A stretch of DNA of 64,000 nt. It comes from Mucilaginibacter polytrichastri. GTDB taxonomy: Bacteria > Bacteroidota > Bacteroidia > Sphingobacteriales > Sphingobacteriaceae. The position numbers and the translations under genes were made by a program. This document shows, one piece after another, positions 1 through 9,375 of this stretch (within the stretch, counting starts at the first letter, position 1; each line of letters starts with the position of its first letter). Below the pieces are notes generated by a model. That model saw only the letters and a program-made list of their open reading frames with translations, did not search any database and was not told the DNA's origin. The stretch lies in assembly GCF_001911425.1 (NCBI RefSeq), contig NZ_MPPL01000001.1:2537466-2601465 (forward strand), read 5' to 3'.

Positions 1-1575
1 GCCTTTATCATCTTCCAACAAACCAGACACATAAGGGTTGGGCACAGAATTAGGCTTTCCAGGCAAGTAACGATAAAAAATCTTTTTATCCTGATCGAAC
101 CTGTTTAAACCACCCGATAAAGTACCGATCCACAACCTGTTTCGCGAATCTTCCATAATTTCCCAAACACTGTTGTCTGATATGGTAGTACTATCTGTTA
201 CCGAATGGCGGTAATGTTTAAAGGTTTTACCATCAAAGCAATCAACACCTCCAAAGTAAGTACCTATCCAAAGCTTACCTTTATGGTCTAGGCAAAGGCT
301 GGCAATTACGTTATTACCGAGACTGTTAGGATCCGTTGGGTTATGAGTATAATTAGTATACTGACCTGTTTTGCGATTGAAATAAATTAAGCCGCCACCG
401 TTACTGCCAATCCAGAGATTGCCTTGCTTATCCTCCAGAAAGCGGTTTATATCATCAAAACTCAAACTGTTTTTAATAGATGTTTGGTGCCTGTAAAGCG
501 GAAACTTAATAATATCGTGATGGTAATAGCAAATACCCTTTTTAAAAGTGCCAAGCCATATAATATTAGCATTATCGCGGTACAGGGATACGATACAATC
601 CTGGCTGAGGCTACGATTATCATAAGGCCGGTTGATGATCTGGCTTACCCGGAAGTCTTTTTTATCTACCAGGTTAATACCACCATGGTCTGTAGCTATC
701 CACATCACCCCTTTATCATCCTGAATAATATTAAAAACCACATTAGAACTAATTTTAATACTGCCCATGTCCTTACCCAATTGCCTGCATATGCCGCTGG
801 CAGTAGCCACGTAAAACGCCCCTATTGAGCGTAAAGGCGTAAAAGCCCAAACATCGTTCTGCTCGTCGATAGAGAGTTGATAGTCTATCGCCTCTCCCGG
901 ATAGGCTTTGCTTATACCATAAAAGCGGCGGGTTACTTTGTTAGTTAAATGGTCTACTTTTTCCAGCACGCCATCATTATAAATAACCCAAGTATCGCCG
1001 GCTTTATTTTGCGCCATAGCTGTACCCAACCCCGCATGCAATGAAGTAGTATCATTATCATTATGCGTTAAATAAATACTTTTGTTTAACGCAGGATTAA
1101 ATTTGTACAAACCTTTCCCGGTACGCAGAAACCAGTAATTACCGTATACATCTTTGTTAATACTGGTAACCAGGGAATCGGGAATGCCATAAGGCTTAAG
1201 TACGGCGCGGATATGATGATCAAAACGGTCTGTTAATGGATCATATATATTAAAACCTTTGCGTGTTTTTACCCACAACTTGTTATGTGGCCCGGATGTA
1301 ATACTGACGATATAATCGTCGTTAATAGAAGCCGGGTTATTAAAATCATGTTTAAAGATCTTAAAGCTGTAGCCATCGTAGCGGTTAAGGCCCGATTTTG
1401 TGCCGAACCATATGAAACCCTTACTATCTTTAAAAATACAGGTTACCCTATTGTGCGACAATCCGTTATCTATATTAAGGCGCGAAAACTGGTACTCATC
1501 GCCCTGAGCTATGGCAATATGGCTTATAAATAATACCAATACGGCGACGAAAAGAGTAAATAGGTTTTTACGCAT
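1..1575 (-). CDS. Two-component regulator propeller sensor (probable hybrid two-component system), 3' part off window
   Basis: The frame is open from an ATG at 1575 to the left window edge, giving the first 525 residues. A signal peptide is evident (MRKNLFTLFVAVLVLFISHIAIAQ, likely cut after residue 23), so the propeller is periplasmic. At least seven Reg_prop blades of the W-[IL]-G-T...G-[IL] type can be read, for example GFIWFGTKSGLNRYDG near the start and NRLWIGTLSGGLNRFDQ near the edge. Proteins of this family usually continue with a Y_Y_Y domain, a membrane helix, and either histidine kinase, receiver and AraC domains (HTCS) or a LuxR domain. That part is outside the window, so the output type is unknown. 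It lies downstream of, and on the same strand as, the SusC/SusD cluster, and is the obvious candidate sensor for it, detecting an oligosaccharide and activating the PUL. Confidence 0.9.
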   Translation of the reverse strand, partial: MRKNLFTLFVAVLVLFISHIAIAQGDEYQFSRLNIDNGLSHNRVTCIFKDSKGFIWFGTKSGLNRYDGYSFKIFKHDFNNPASINDDYIVSITSGPHNKLWVKTRKGFNIYDPLTDRFDHHIRAVLKPYGIPDSLVTSINKDVYGNYWFLRTGKGLYKFNPALNKSIYLTHNDNDTTSLHAGLGTAMAQNKAGDTWVIYNDGVLEKVDHLTNKVTRRFYGISKAYPGEAIDYQLSIDEQNDVWAFTPLRSIGAFYVATASGICRQLGKDMGSIKISSNVVFNIIQDDKGVMWIATDHGGINLVDKKDFRVSQIINRPYDNRSLSQDCIVSLYRDNANIIWLGTFKKGICYYHHDIIKFPLYRHQTSIKNSLSFDDINRFLEDKQGNLWIGSNGGGLIYFNRKTGQYTNYTHNPTDPNSLGNNVIASLCLDHKGKLWIGTYFGGVDCFDGKTFKHYRHSVTDSTTISDNSVWEIMEDSRNRLWIGTLSGGLNRFDQDKKIFYRYLPGKPNSVPNPYVSGLLEDDKG

Positions 1576-1861
1576 AAGCTGATTATAAATTAACAGCGTT
1601 TGCCGGCATATTATAATACAATATACAGGCAGATACACTGCAAGGCACAGAATTTAGCGGTAGCTATAAATTTTACTTTAATAGCTAATTGGTTTATAAT
1701 TGGTTAAATTAAGTACTAAATCTACACTTATAATCAGAGAAATCAATATTAATACCCGAAAAATTCAGCTGTAATTTTTCAACAGACACACACTATTTAA
1801 GCTTATTGTATATTCTATAAATATTAAAGACTATATTATCAGATAATTATTGAATGATGAC
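1576..1861. other. AT-rich gap between sensor and VCBS lipoprotein genes
   Basis: These 286 bp separate two leftward genes and must contain the 5' leader of the sensor gene. I see no ORF, clear hairpin terminator or full TTG-N19-21-TAnnTTTG promoter in it. The gap suggests that the sensor is transcribed separately from the SusC/SusD operon. Confidence 0.4.
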
Positions 1862-4075
1862 TTAATTTTCAGTATTACAGATAACCTGCGGCATTAAATA
1901 GTTAAAATTAAACTTTGTTAGGTGGTAAGTTGAGAACTTATTTAGCCCCTCTATAATTTTGTAGTTGACACCCGATTTTAAATTACTGAAATGCTGTACC
2001 TGCCCGGTTACAGGCCAGGTGATCTCGAGGCGGCTTACCAGATCTGCACACCCTATACCAATGTGCTGCATTAATGGATTTGAACCGAAACTGCCGCCCG
2101 AATTAACATCGCGATATACACTACGCTCAATTCCTTTGTCTAAAAATGTAATCTTAAGCTTAGCGCCTATTGCTGCTTTGTTTGATCTGGTACCCTCAAT
2201 TAACAGGTTTACCCAGTGATTATTACCCTGCCCAGGGTTTATGAACAGGGCATTTTGATAGGCATCGCCTGTAAAAGCACCGCCCTGGTTAATAAAGATA
2301 TCCTGGTTACCATCATTGTCCAGATCGGCAAAGGCAATGGCATGGCCTTTTTGCAAGCTACCAACATTAGCCCGTGTAGTAACGTTGGTAAAGCGTTTAC
2401 CGCCATCATTTCTATACAATTGATTCGGGATTAAAGATGTGAACAAGGGATTGCCAGTGCCCAAATAAAAATCCAGAAACCCATCATTATCTATATCGCC
2501 AAAATTGGCTCCCATAGCAAAAGACACCTTGTTGAAACCTGACTGCTGCGATATATCTATAAATGTACCATTATGCTCGTTATGGTACAAAATAACCTTG
2601 CCGCCGCTGGTCTGGTATTTATTTAATGCTTCGGCACCAAGCCTGTAGCCTATTGGCGCGCTATTACCATAACCGCTTACCAATATATCCAACCATCCAT
2701 CGTTATCATAATCCCAAAACCAGGTTGCAAATGTGCCCGCATTTCTATCGCTTACTTTAGCTTGTACAGTTACATCCTTAAATATAACCTTGCCGTTTTC
2801 GGTGATGTTTTTCAATAATACATTACGGCCATTCATAGTAGAGACAAACAGGTCGGTACGGCCATCGTTATCATAATCGCCTGCTGTAACACCTTTTACA
2901 AACATGTTAATACGGCAATTTGCAGCGGCTGCCTGTTCTGTAAAAGTGCCGTTTTTATTATTGATATATAGCTCGCTCAGATTCTCGTCACCAGCCTGGC
3001 TTTCATTACCAATAAACACATCCAGCCAGCCATCATTATTAAAATCGGCCCAGGTTGCGGCTTGGGTTGGATGGCATGATAATAAGCCGCTTTGCCGGGT
3101 AACATCAGTAAAAGTACCATTGCCATTATTACGGAGCAGCGAGTTTGGCTCTTTACCAAATTTGCCTTTCCATGCACCTCGTAAAACAAAAATATCCTTA
3201 AAGCCATCGTTATTATAGTCTGTTTGCATGATGTTTAAACCACCCGTAAATTGCCCCAATCCCGATTGCCTGGCAATATCTGTAAAACTGCCATTACGGT
3301 TATTACGGAAATAATGCATATGCTCAGCTAAACTGCTGCTGCTTGTAATGATATCTGCATAGCCATCATTATTAAAATCGTCTATAATGGTACCACCACC
3401 CATTTTACGGATGGCTAAGCCCAGGTTCATTGCTACATCTTTAAACGGTTTAATTGCGGTATCGGTAACCAGAGGTTCTGTTTTTATTAAGTATTGCGGT
3501 GGTACCTGCTGCGGATAGTTACCGGTGGTCATGTAAGCAATATTGAGCAACCAGAGCGATTCATAATCATCCGGGTTGCTTTTTAAAACCTGTTGATATA
3601 GCGTTATTGCCTTCTCTGTAGCATCTTTATAAGTATAAACTCCGCCGCCTTTAATGGGGAACAAACATGCCTCGGCGCTGTGGTGGTTAATACAATTGGT
3701 GCGTTCGCCCAATCGCAGGTAAGCCAGAGCCATTGTTTTAACTAGCAGTTGCCGATTGTTATAATCTGCAATAAAGGTTTTATTCAAACTATCCAATAGG
3801 TTTACACTTTTTTGCTCCTGCCCCAATTGCAACAAGGTATTGGCTTTGGATATGTAAATAGAAAAAAGATCGGCACTTTTTGCGGTATTATTGATTATCG
3901 AATCCTGGTGTGCAAGTACAGCTGCACAACTATATGGATTAGCTGCATTGCTTTCAAACTGGCTTTGCTGTTGCAGCATCTCCACCATATCTGCATTTGA
4001 ACTGCGCTTTTGCCTGCATGAAATAAGCGTACTTGCCAGGCCGACTAAAATCAATATACTTTTGCCGAAGTTCAT
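1862..4075 (-). CDS. CRTAC1-like lipoprotein: TPR region, FG-GAP/VCBS repeats, ASPIC/UnbV C-terminus
   Basis: A 737-residue protein with a lipoprotein signal (LISC, Cys20), so it is probably anchored in the outer membrane. Residues about 50-200 look like TPR helices (for example AITLYQQVLKSNPDDYES). From about 220 to 640 there are many VCBS/FG-GAP units with Ca-binding-like DxDxDG loops (DFNNDGYADI, DYDNDGWLDI, DIDNDGFLDF). The C-terminus (about 650-720, with LEITWPVTGQVQHF) matches the ASPIC/UnbV domain. Its start overlaps the stop of the 1197-residue VCBS gene by ATGA, which indicates translational coupling. The molecular function is unknown. Family members linked to SusC/SusD are thought to be surface proteins that bind glycan or partner proteins, which is inference here. 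The last 15 or so residues run past the ASPIC domain and may be an ordinary tail. Confidence 0.85.
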   Translation of the reverse strand: MNFGKSILILVGLASTLISCRQKRSSNADMVEMLQQQSQFESNAANPYSCAAVLAHQDSIINNTAKSADLFSIYISKANTLLQLGQEQKSVNLLDSLNKTFIADYNNRQLLVKTMALAYLRLGERTNCINHHSAEACLFPIKGGGVYTYKDATEKAITLYQQVLKSNPDDYESLWLLNIAYMTTGNYPQQVPPQYLIKTEPLVTDTAIKPFKDVAMNLGLAIRKMGGGTIIDDFNNDGYADIITSSSSLAEHMHYFRNNRNGSFTDIARQSGLGQFTGGLNIMQTDYNNDGFKDIFVLRGAWKGKFGKEPNSLLRNNGNGTFTDVTRQSGLLSCHPTQAATWADFNNDGWLDVFIGNESQAGDENLSELYINNKNGTFTEQAAAANCRINMFVKGVTAGDYDNDGRTDLFVSTMNGRNVLLKNITENGKVIFKDVTVQAKVSDRNAGTFATWFWDYDNDGWLDILVSGYGNSAPIGYRLGAEALNKYQTSGGKVILYHNEHNGTFIDISQQSGFNKVSFAMGANFGDIDNDGFLDFYLGTGNPLFTSLIPNQLYRNDGGKRFTNVTTRANVGSLQKGHAIAFADLDNDGNQDIFINQGGAFTGDAYQNALFINPGQGNNHWVNLLIEGTRSNKAAIGAKLKITFLDKGIERSVYRDVNSGGSFGSNPLMQHIGIGCADLVSRLEITWPVTGQVQHFSNLKSGVNYKIIEGLNKFSTYHLTKFNFNYLMPQVICNTEN

Positions 4076-7000
4076 TTTAACTGACCAATTTTCATAGTGC
4101 GCGATGTTCCGTTATTGGCTGTAATAGTGATATCACTTACATTGCTGCCAATATTAATAAACCGGGCCGATTGTGATAAAAACGACGAACCATAATAAAA
4201 TTCCTGCTTGGTTGTGGTGCCATTTTTATATTTGATTACCGCACTTGCATCCGTGGCATCAGGCGTAAAATTCTTGACGCTTTGCCTCAGCTCAAACAGT
4301 TTTAATGCATCCTTATTCTGGCTGGCAGCCAGCAGGTATTTACCTTTACCACTATGGAGTTTCACTAAGGCTTTGCCATTACCCGGTATGTAAATACCAC
4401 TTTGCAGAATTGATAACGGTTTAAAATTGCCTTTACCATCACCTTTCAGCATTAATCCGTTTAGGGCATCATACCTGCCGATGGAAACATCGGTGCCATA
4501 ATCGTTGCCGTTGATAATCACATCAAGATTGCCGTCGTTATCATAATCATCAACCGTCATCCCATTCAGGGCCGAAAACTGGGCCTCCAGCGGTAATGGC
4601 ATCATGGTAAACTTGCCGTTGCCATCGTTTCTTAAAAAGCAGGATTGCAAGGTTGTAGCTTTAAGCCTGATAGTTCCTTTCCACTGTTCGGGCGAGAGCA
4701 GATCTTGCATGGTAGTTTGTGCGTACGACTTATAATTGGTAAACTTTTTACGCAAGCTAATGAGCTGTTTAACAGCATCATCGCGCACAAAAGCCGGATA
4801 CTCTTTTCTCACACCATCCTTATCCGGCAAAAACAGTGAAGGGAAAGCATCCAATCGCCCTCGCTTGTCAAAATCCTTTGCCGTAATAAATGCCGGGTAT
4901 TGGTCGCTAACCTTATATTCTGAATTTAGGCCGGTATTACCTACTATATAATCTATCCTGCCGGTATGCCTGAAATCACCGGCTACAATGGTATTCCACC
5001 AGCCTGTTTCTGAAGCTAAACCTGTTCCTTTGGTAGCATTGATAAATTTCCCTTTGGTATTTTTAAGAAAAGTAACCGGCATCCATTCACCGGCTAAGAT
5101 CAAATCCGGCCATCCGTCGTTATCGTAGTCGGTAAAAAGGGCATCACATACCAAGCCGATATCTTTTAGTGCGGGTGCTATTTGTGCAGTTACATCTGTA
5201 AATTTCGCATGTCCGTTTTTGCTGTCGTTTCTCAATATCATGCTTGATACCGCTTTTGGATACCCCCATGGCTCTACCCTGCCCGATACAAAAAGATCCA
5301 GCTTACCATCACGGTTATAATCTATTGCTCTTACACATAACTTACTGGTATAATTTTGCGGCAGCGCGTCTGTCGCCAATTTAAAGTTTCCTTTACCATC
5401 ATTAATGTATAGTCTATCCTGGTAATAAGGGCTATTCGGTTCATTTTCGTAGCCACCACTGGCTATGTACAGGTCTTGTTTGCCATCGCCATTGGCATCA
5501 AATAGTAACAGACCGGCATCTTTATATTTATCATTGAAAGAGTTAATACCGGGCAACAAATCCTTCTGAATAAATTTGCCATTAGCTTGCTGCAGCAATA
5601 ACTGTGCATGCTTTATGGCATTACCTCCCACAACAATATCGTCCAGTCCATTGCCATCCATGTCACCCACGGCCAGTCCGGGTGAGTATTCGGATAGTTT
5701 GTGCGGGAGTAGTTTCTGAATATTGAAGTCGATAAATTCTTCTTCGTCGTGTTTGTAATGAATCCCTGCAGAAGAGGTTATCTCGGTAAATAAAGCAGAA
5801 GAGGTTTTAACCGGTTTGTCCCAATTATATGAAGTATGCGCATTTGCAATGTTTACCTGCAATAGCTGATCTACTCTAACATTGGTCAATACCTGTTTTT
5901 TTAGATTCGGCCAGCAAATAACTACCGAATCAACTTTGGTTATTTTACCAAGCCCAAAGTGAGCTACGTTTTGTATGGATGATAAGTAACCCCGGTAAGG
6001 CGTGTTTTCATATACCTGGTGCTTGTTTTTGTTATAGTAAATATCCACCCATGCACCGATACCATTTTTGTTGAACGCGTCGCCAACAAATTTTACTTTC
6101 AGAAAATGGGTAGCTGCCTTATCTGCATCCCGAGCTGTATTTTTGTAGATCATAGCCTCATCGTCTATGTTGTTGATAATCATATCAACCGCGCCGTCAT
6201 TATTCAAATCGGCATAGGCGGCACCATTAGAAAAAGAAGGCAACTCTAATCCCCAATTTTGGGTGGCATTGGTAAAAGTAAGATTACCATTATTCTGGAA
6301 TCCATAGTTATGCAATTTCACAGTGGGCAATTGCTCCATCGTTTTTTTCTTGGAGGTTACATTATACGGATCATTGCGGAAAGAAATAAAATCGTGGTCC
6401 GTTACATCTTTAGGATAGCCATTGGTTACAACTATATCACGATACCCGTCATTATTAAAATCGGTGATCAGGGGTGTCCAGCTCCAGTCTGTTTCAGCTA
6501 CACCGCTCAGAAAACCTATTTCGCTAAATATAGGGCTGGCAATAGAATCATTCTGGCTAAGCCTTGGCCCTTGGTTTAACTGCAAGGTATTACGCACATA
6601 TTGATACTGGTAACCATAATGATCAAACAGTTGGAACGACTGATAGCTGTTAGCCATCGACATCATTTTCTTTCGGTAATTATCCTCAGGTGCCATATCC
6701 AATTCAAAAACATCAGCAAGGCCGTCGTTATTGATATCTTCAATGTCCTGCCCCATTGCGTTGTAAGACGTGTGCTTAAAGTATTCTTTAGAGCGGTCTG
6801 TAAACGTACCGTCGTGATTATTGATGTATAGGACATTGGCCGATAAGAAATCGTTGGTTACATAAATGTCCTTCCATCCATCGCGGTTTATATCAACAAT
6901 ACTGGTACCATGACTGTAACCCTCAATCAAAATGCCCGCTTGTTTAGATACATTGGTAAAAACAGGGTGACCCAACTTAGCGTCCCATGTGTTTTTATAC

Positions 7001-7665
7001 AACCGCCCTGTACTCGGGCTGTCGCCATTTTTAATAATCGGCCTGAATATGTTGGCGTAAAAAGTGGTATTGGGTTCATTAACGGTTAAGTACATATCCA
7101 ACCTGCCATCATTATCATAGTCGAAAAAATTAGCCATGGTAGAGTGCGCGTGGATATCCAGCCCGTACTCTTTCGCCTCTTCTTTAAAATGTGGCACCCC
7201 GTTTTTATCTACTCCAGTATTAATATAAAGCAGGTTTTGCCTCTTTAATGAATCTTTAAGCAGGGAGTTACAAACGTACATATCAAGCAATCCATCATTA
7301 TTAATGTCTATCACTGCAACACCCCTGCCCCATCTGCCCATGCCTTCAACTCCGGCAGTCTGGGTAACATCTTCAAATTTAAAGTCGCCTTTGTTAATGT
7401 ACAGCTTGTTGGCTACCATGTTACCTGTGAAATAAAGATCGGGTAAGCCGTCGTTATTAAAATCACCAACGCCAACACCGCCACCATTGTACACGTAAGC
7501 ATTATCAATGGGGTTTATCGAGTCATTCTCCGTAATGAGGTTATTGAAATGGATACCAGAATGCGAGGATGCAATTTGCTCGAACATGGTTGGGTTAGCA
7601 CGCCTGCATGAGGAAAATATGCCCAGTAATACTACACAAAACAGTACGTTGTAGAATTGTTTCAT
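4072..7665 (-). CDS. Large FG-GAP/VCBS repeat lipoprotein of the PUL
   Basis: A 1197-residue protein with a lipoprotein signal (GIFSSC, Cys20). Almost the whole length consists of VCBS/FG-GAP repeats with DxNxDGxxD loops (DFNNDGLPDL, DINNDGLLDM, DYDNDGRLDM, DANGDGKQDL, DYDNDGNLDV), predicting two or more beta-propellers. An ASPIC/UnbV-like segment lies near residues 560-610 (GLGKITKVDSVVICWPNLKK), in the middle rather than at the end. It follows susD after 142 bp containing a hairpin, and overlaps the next gene by 4 nt. A close paralogue occupies the right edge of the window (60511-64000) inside a second glycan cluster, with long stretches nearly identical, such as NGNDYGTDVSIGRYDALNG. Its role is not established; surface display and carbohydrate or protein binding is the likely theme. 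Confidence 0.88.
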   Translation of the reverse strand: MKQFYNVLFCVVLLGIFSSCRRANPTMFEQIASSHSGIHFNNLITENDSINPIDNAYVYNGGGVGVGDFNNDGLPDLYFTGNMVANKLYINKGDFKFEDVTQTAGVEGMGRWGRGVAVIDINNDGLLDMYVCNSLLKDSLKRQNLLYINTGVDKNGVPHFKEEAKEYGLDIHAHSTMANFFDYDNDGRLDMYLTVNEPNTTFYANIFRPIIKNGDSPSTGRLYKNTWDAKLGHPVFTNVSKQAGILIEGYSHGTSIVDINRDGWKDIYVTNDFLSANVLYINNHDGTFTDRSKEYFKHTSYNAMGQDIEDINNDGLADVFELDMAPEDNYRKKMMSMANSYQSFQLFDHYGYQYQYVRNTLQLNQGPRLSQNDSIASPIFSEIGFLSGVAETDWSWTPLITDFNNDGYRDIVVTNGYPKDVTDHDFISFRNDPYNVTSKKKTMEQLPTVKLHNYGFQNNGNLTFTNATQNWGLELPSFSNGAAYADLNNDGAVDMIINNIDDEAMIYKNTARDADKAATHFLKVKFVGDAFNKNGIGAWVDIYYNKNKHQVYENTPYRGYLSSIQNVAHFGLGKITKVDSVVICWPNLKKQVLTNVRVDQLLQVNIANAHTSYNWDKPVKTSSALFTEITSSAGIHYKHDEEEFIDFNIQKLLPHKLSEYSPGLAVGDMDGNGLDDIVVGGNAIKHAQLLLQQANGKFIQKDLLPGINSFNDKYKDAGLLLFDANGDGKQDLYIASGGYENEPNSPYYQDRLYINDGKGNFKLATDALPQNYTSKLCVRAIDYNRDGKLDLFVSGRVEPWGYPKAVSSMILRNDSKNGHAKFTDVTAQIAPALKDIGLVCDALFTDYDNDGWPDLILAGEWMPVTFLKNTKGKFINATKGTGLASETGWWNTIVAGDFRHTGRIDYIVGNTGLNSEYKVSDQYPAFITAKDFDKRGRLDAFPSLFLPDKDGVRKEYPAFVRDDAVKQLISLRKKFTNYKSYAQTTMQDLLSPEQWKGTIRLKATTLQSCFLRNDGNGKFTMMPLPLEAQFSALNGMTVDDYDNDGNLDVIINGNDYGTDVSIGRYDALNGLMLKGDGKGNFKPLSILQSGIYIPGNGKALVKLHSGKGKYLLAASQNKDALKLFELRQSVKNFTPDATDASAVIKYKNGTTTKQEFYYGSSFLSQSARFINIGSNVSDITITANNGTSRTMKIGQLK

Positions 7666-7727
7666 TAAAATAAATTATAGAAATACAATTGGTTAAGGGC
7701 GTAAAAACCCACTCATTATAAACGGCA

Positions 7728-7755
7728 ATACAGGGTTAGTTTCCCAACCCTGTAT
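7728..7755 (-). promoter_or_regulatory. Intercistronic hairpin between susD and VCBS genes
   Basis: A perfect 10-bp stem (ATACAGGGTT with AACCCTGTAT) encloses an 8-nt loop. It lies about 50 bp after the susD stop and 60 bp before the VCBS start. No T-run follows on the minus strand, so it is more likely an mRNA processing or stabilising element, or an attenuator, than a plain terminator. It could set a higher level of SusC/SusD than of the downstream lipoproteins. Confidence 0.6.
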
Positions 7756-7807
7756 GTGTCCGTAAATTAATCAATTAAAAAGACTTGCTAATGTGTTTTA
7801 TTACCAA

Positions 7808-9349
7808 TTATAATTTGGGGTTATTATCAATTTCGGCTTGCGGTATTGGCAAGTACTCTTTAGCTGCGGTATACCACGATAATGGTTCTGTTGTAAAATA
7901 ACCTTTCTTTCTCCAGCGGATAATATCCACGTTACGTACTTCTTCATCAGCCATTTCTACCGTTTTTTCGTGTATGATGGCTTTAATAACATCTGCCTTA
8001 CTCGTTACCGGGTATTGTGCAGTTGGATATGCCGGCATAGCAACGCTTGCCCTCGCCCTAAGCTGGTTAAGGTACGCAACAGCGGGGCCATAATTATTTA
8101 GCTCAAATTCGCATTCGGCTAGCATCAACAATACTTCTGCATAACGTAAAATGCGCTGATTGTTGCTGCCGGGGTGAAAGCTTGCAGTTGGGCGGTCTTC
8201 TTTATAAATCAACTGAAACTTACGCCAGCCTGTTTTAATTTTAACACCATGCACGGTTGATGAGTTACCGTTTTGATCGGCATCTACCAGCGTGGTGGTA
8301 TTATTATCAAAAGCATCTCCTGTTTGATAGATGCTGTAACCGTACCTTGGGTCTGTTTTGGCAGCGCCTGTTATTGTACTTTCATATTCGTTCAACACTT
8401 TATCAGACGGGATCAGGTTCCGCCATCCTATCGGGTTGTATTCCTGGTTACGTACGGTGGTTTGGTCGGCGCTTGGGCCATCGCCTACACCACTGCCCCA
8501 GTTAAAGTTATTATCTCCTTTATCTGCATAAATCATTTCAAAAATCGACTCTTTATTAAATTCGGTCTCCTCCTCAAAATTATCCAGGTAACGGTCTGTT
8601 AAAGCATATCCATTGGTACCCGAAGTAGGGATATTTAACAAAGCAGTTTTTGCGCCTGCATAATCGCCGGTTTGCATTAATACCCGTGCCAGCATAGCAT
8701 AAGCAGCGGCATTGGTTGCACGGCCTAAATCTGTTGCAGATTTGGCAGGTAAAGCTGCCGCAGCAGCCTGCAGATCTTTAACAGCTTGTGCAAATACAGC
8801 AGCCTGTGGAGACTTTGGTTGATAATCATTCGGTGTTTTTACCGTTGTGGTGTAAATAGGCACGCTTCCCCATTGGCTTCCCAATTCATAATAAGCCCAG
8901 CCTCTTAAAAATAAAGCCTCGCCAACGCTTCTGCTTACTAAAGCTGCGTTATCTTTTACATTAGGTGCATTATCCGTAACTGTACAAGCCCTGTGAATTA
9001 CGGCGTATAAAGAGTTCCAAACCGCATTCATTACCGGATTAGCTGGGTCAACCACGCCCAGCAAAATCTGGTTACGCGGAGCTTCCAACTGGCTTCCACC
9101 TGTGGTTACGTCATCACTGCGCAAATCATGCAAAAAGAACCACTCCCTTGCAACAAGATTTGAAGCATGCCATGTTGAATAAACGGCATTAGTGGCTTCA
9201 ATCAACTGGCTGGAAGTATTAAAGTAATTTTCACTCGCGACTGAGTTGGGGTTATCTTTATTGAGCTGTTGTTTATTACAGGAAATTGCGATTAGTGCAG
9301 TGGCAATACCAGTTGCCAGTATTCCCATATATATTTTATTTCTTTTCAT
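7808..9349 (-). CDS. susD: SusD/RagB family nutrient-binding outer-membrane lipoprotein
   Basis: A 513-residue lipoprotein (signal MKRNKIYMGI..., lipobox IAISC, Cys24). The N-terminal SusD-like region contains the TPR-forming helices (VGEALFLRGWAYYELGSQWGSVPI, residues about 140-165), and the C-terminal RagB/SusD part includes RILRYAEVLLMLAECEF and a terminal segment ending EYLPIPQAEIDNNPKL, both diagnostic of the family. It would cap the SusC barrel and bind oligosaccharide at the cell surface. It starts 26 bp after the susC stop, so the two are co-transcribed. The substrate cannot be read from the sequence. The gene symbol is used as a family label. Confidence 0.95.
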   Translation of the reverse strand: MKRNKIYMGILATGIATALIAISCNKQQLNKDNPNSVASENYFNTSSQLIEATNAVYSTWHASNLVAREWFFLHDLRSDDVTTGGSQLEAPRNQILLGVVDPANPVMNAVWNSLYAVIHRACTVTDNAPNVKDNAALVSRSVGEALFLRGWAYYELGSQWGSVPIYTTTVKTPNDYQPKSPQAAVFAQAVKDLQAAAAALPAKSATDLGRATNAAAYAMLARVLMQTGDYAGAKTALLNIPTSGTNGYALTDRYLDNFEEETEFNKESIFEMIYADKGDNNFNWGSGVGDGPSADQTTVRNQEYNPIGWRNLIPSDKVLNEYESTITGAAKTDPRYGYSIYQTGDAFDNNTTTLVDADQNGNSSTVHGVKIKTGWRKFQLIYKEDRPTASFHPGSNNQRILRYAEVLLMLAECEFELNNYGPAVAYLNQLRARASVAMPAYPTAQYPVTSKADVIKAIIHEKTVEMADEEVRNVDIIRWRKKGYFTTEPLSWYTAAKEYLPIPQAEIDNNPKL

Positions 9350-9375
9350 TATCGTTGTTTTTATCTGTTAGATGC

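Noticed and set aside
424..828. 134-residue plus-strand reading frame and others up to 1533
   Set aside because: They lie antisense to the propeller sensor, whose minus-strand frame is open from 1575 to the edge and has clear Reg_prop repeats.
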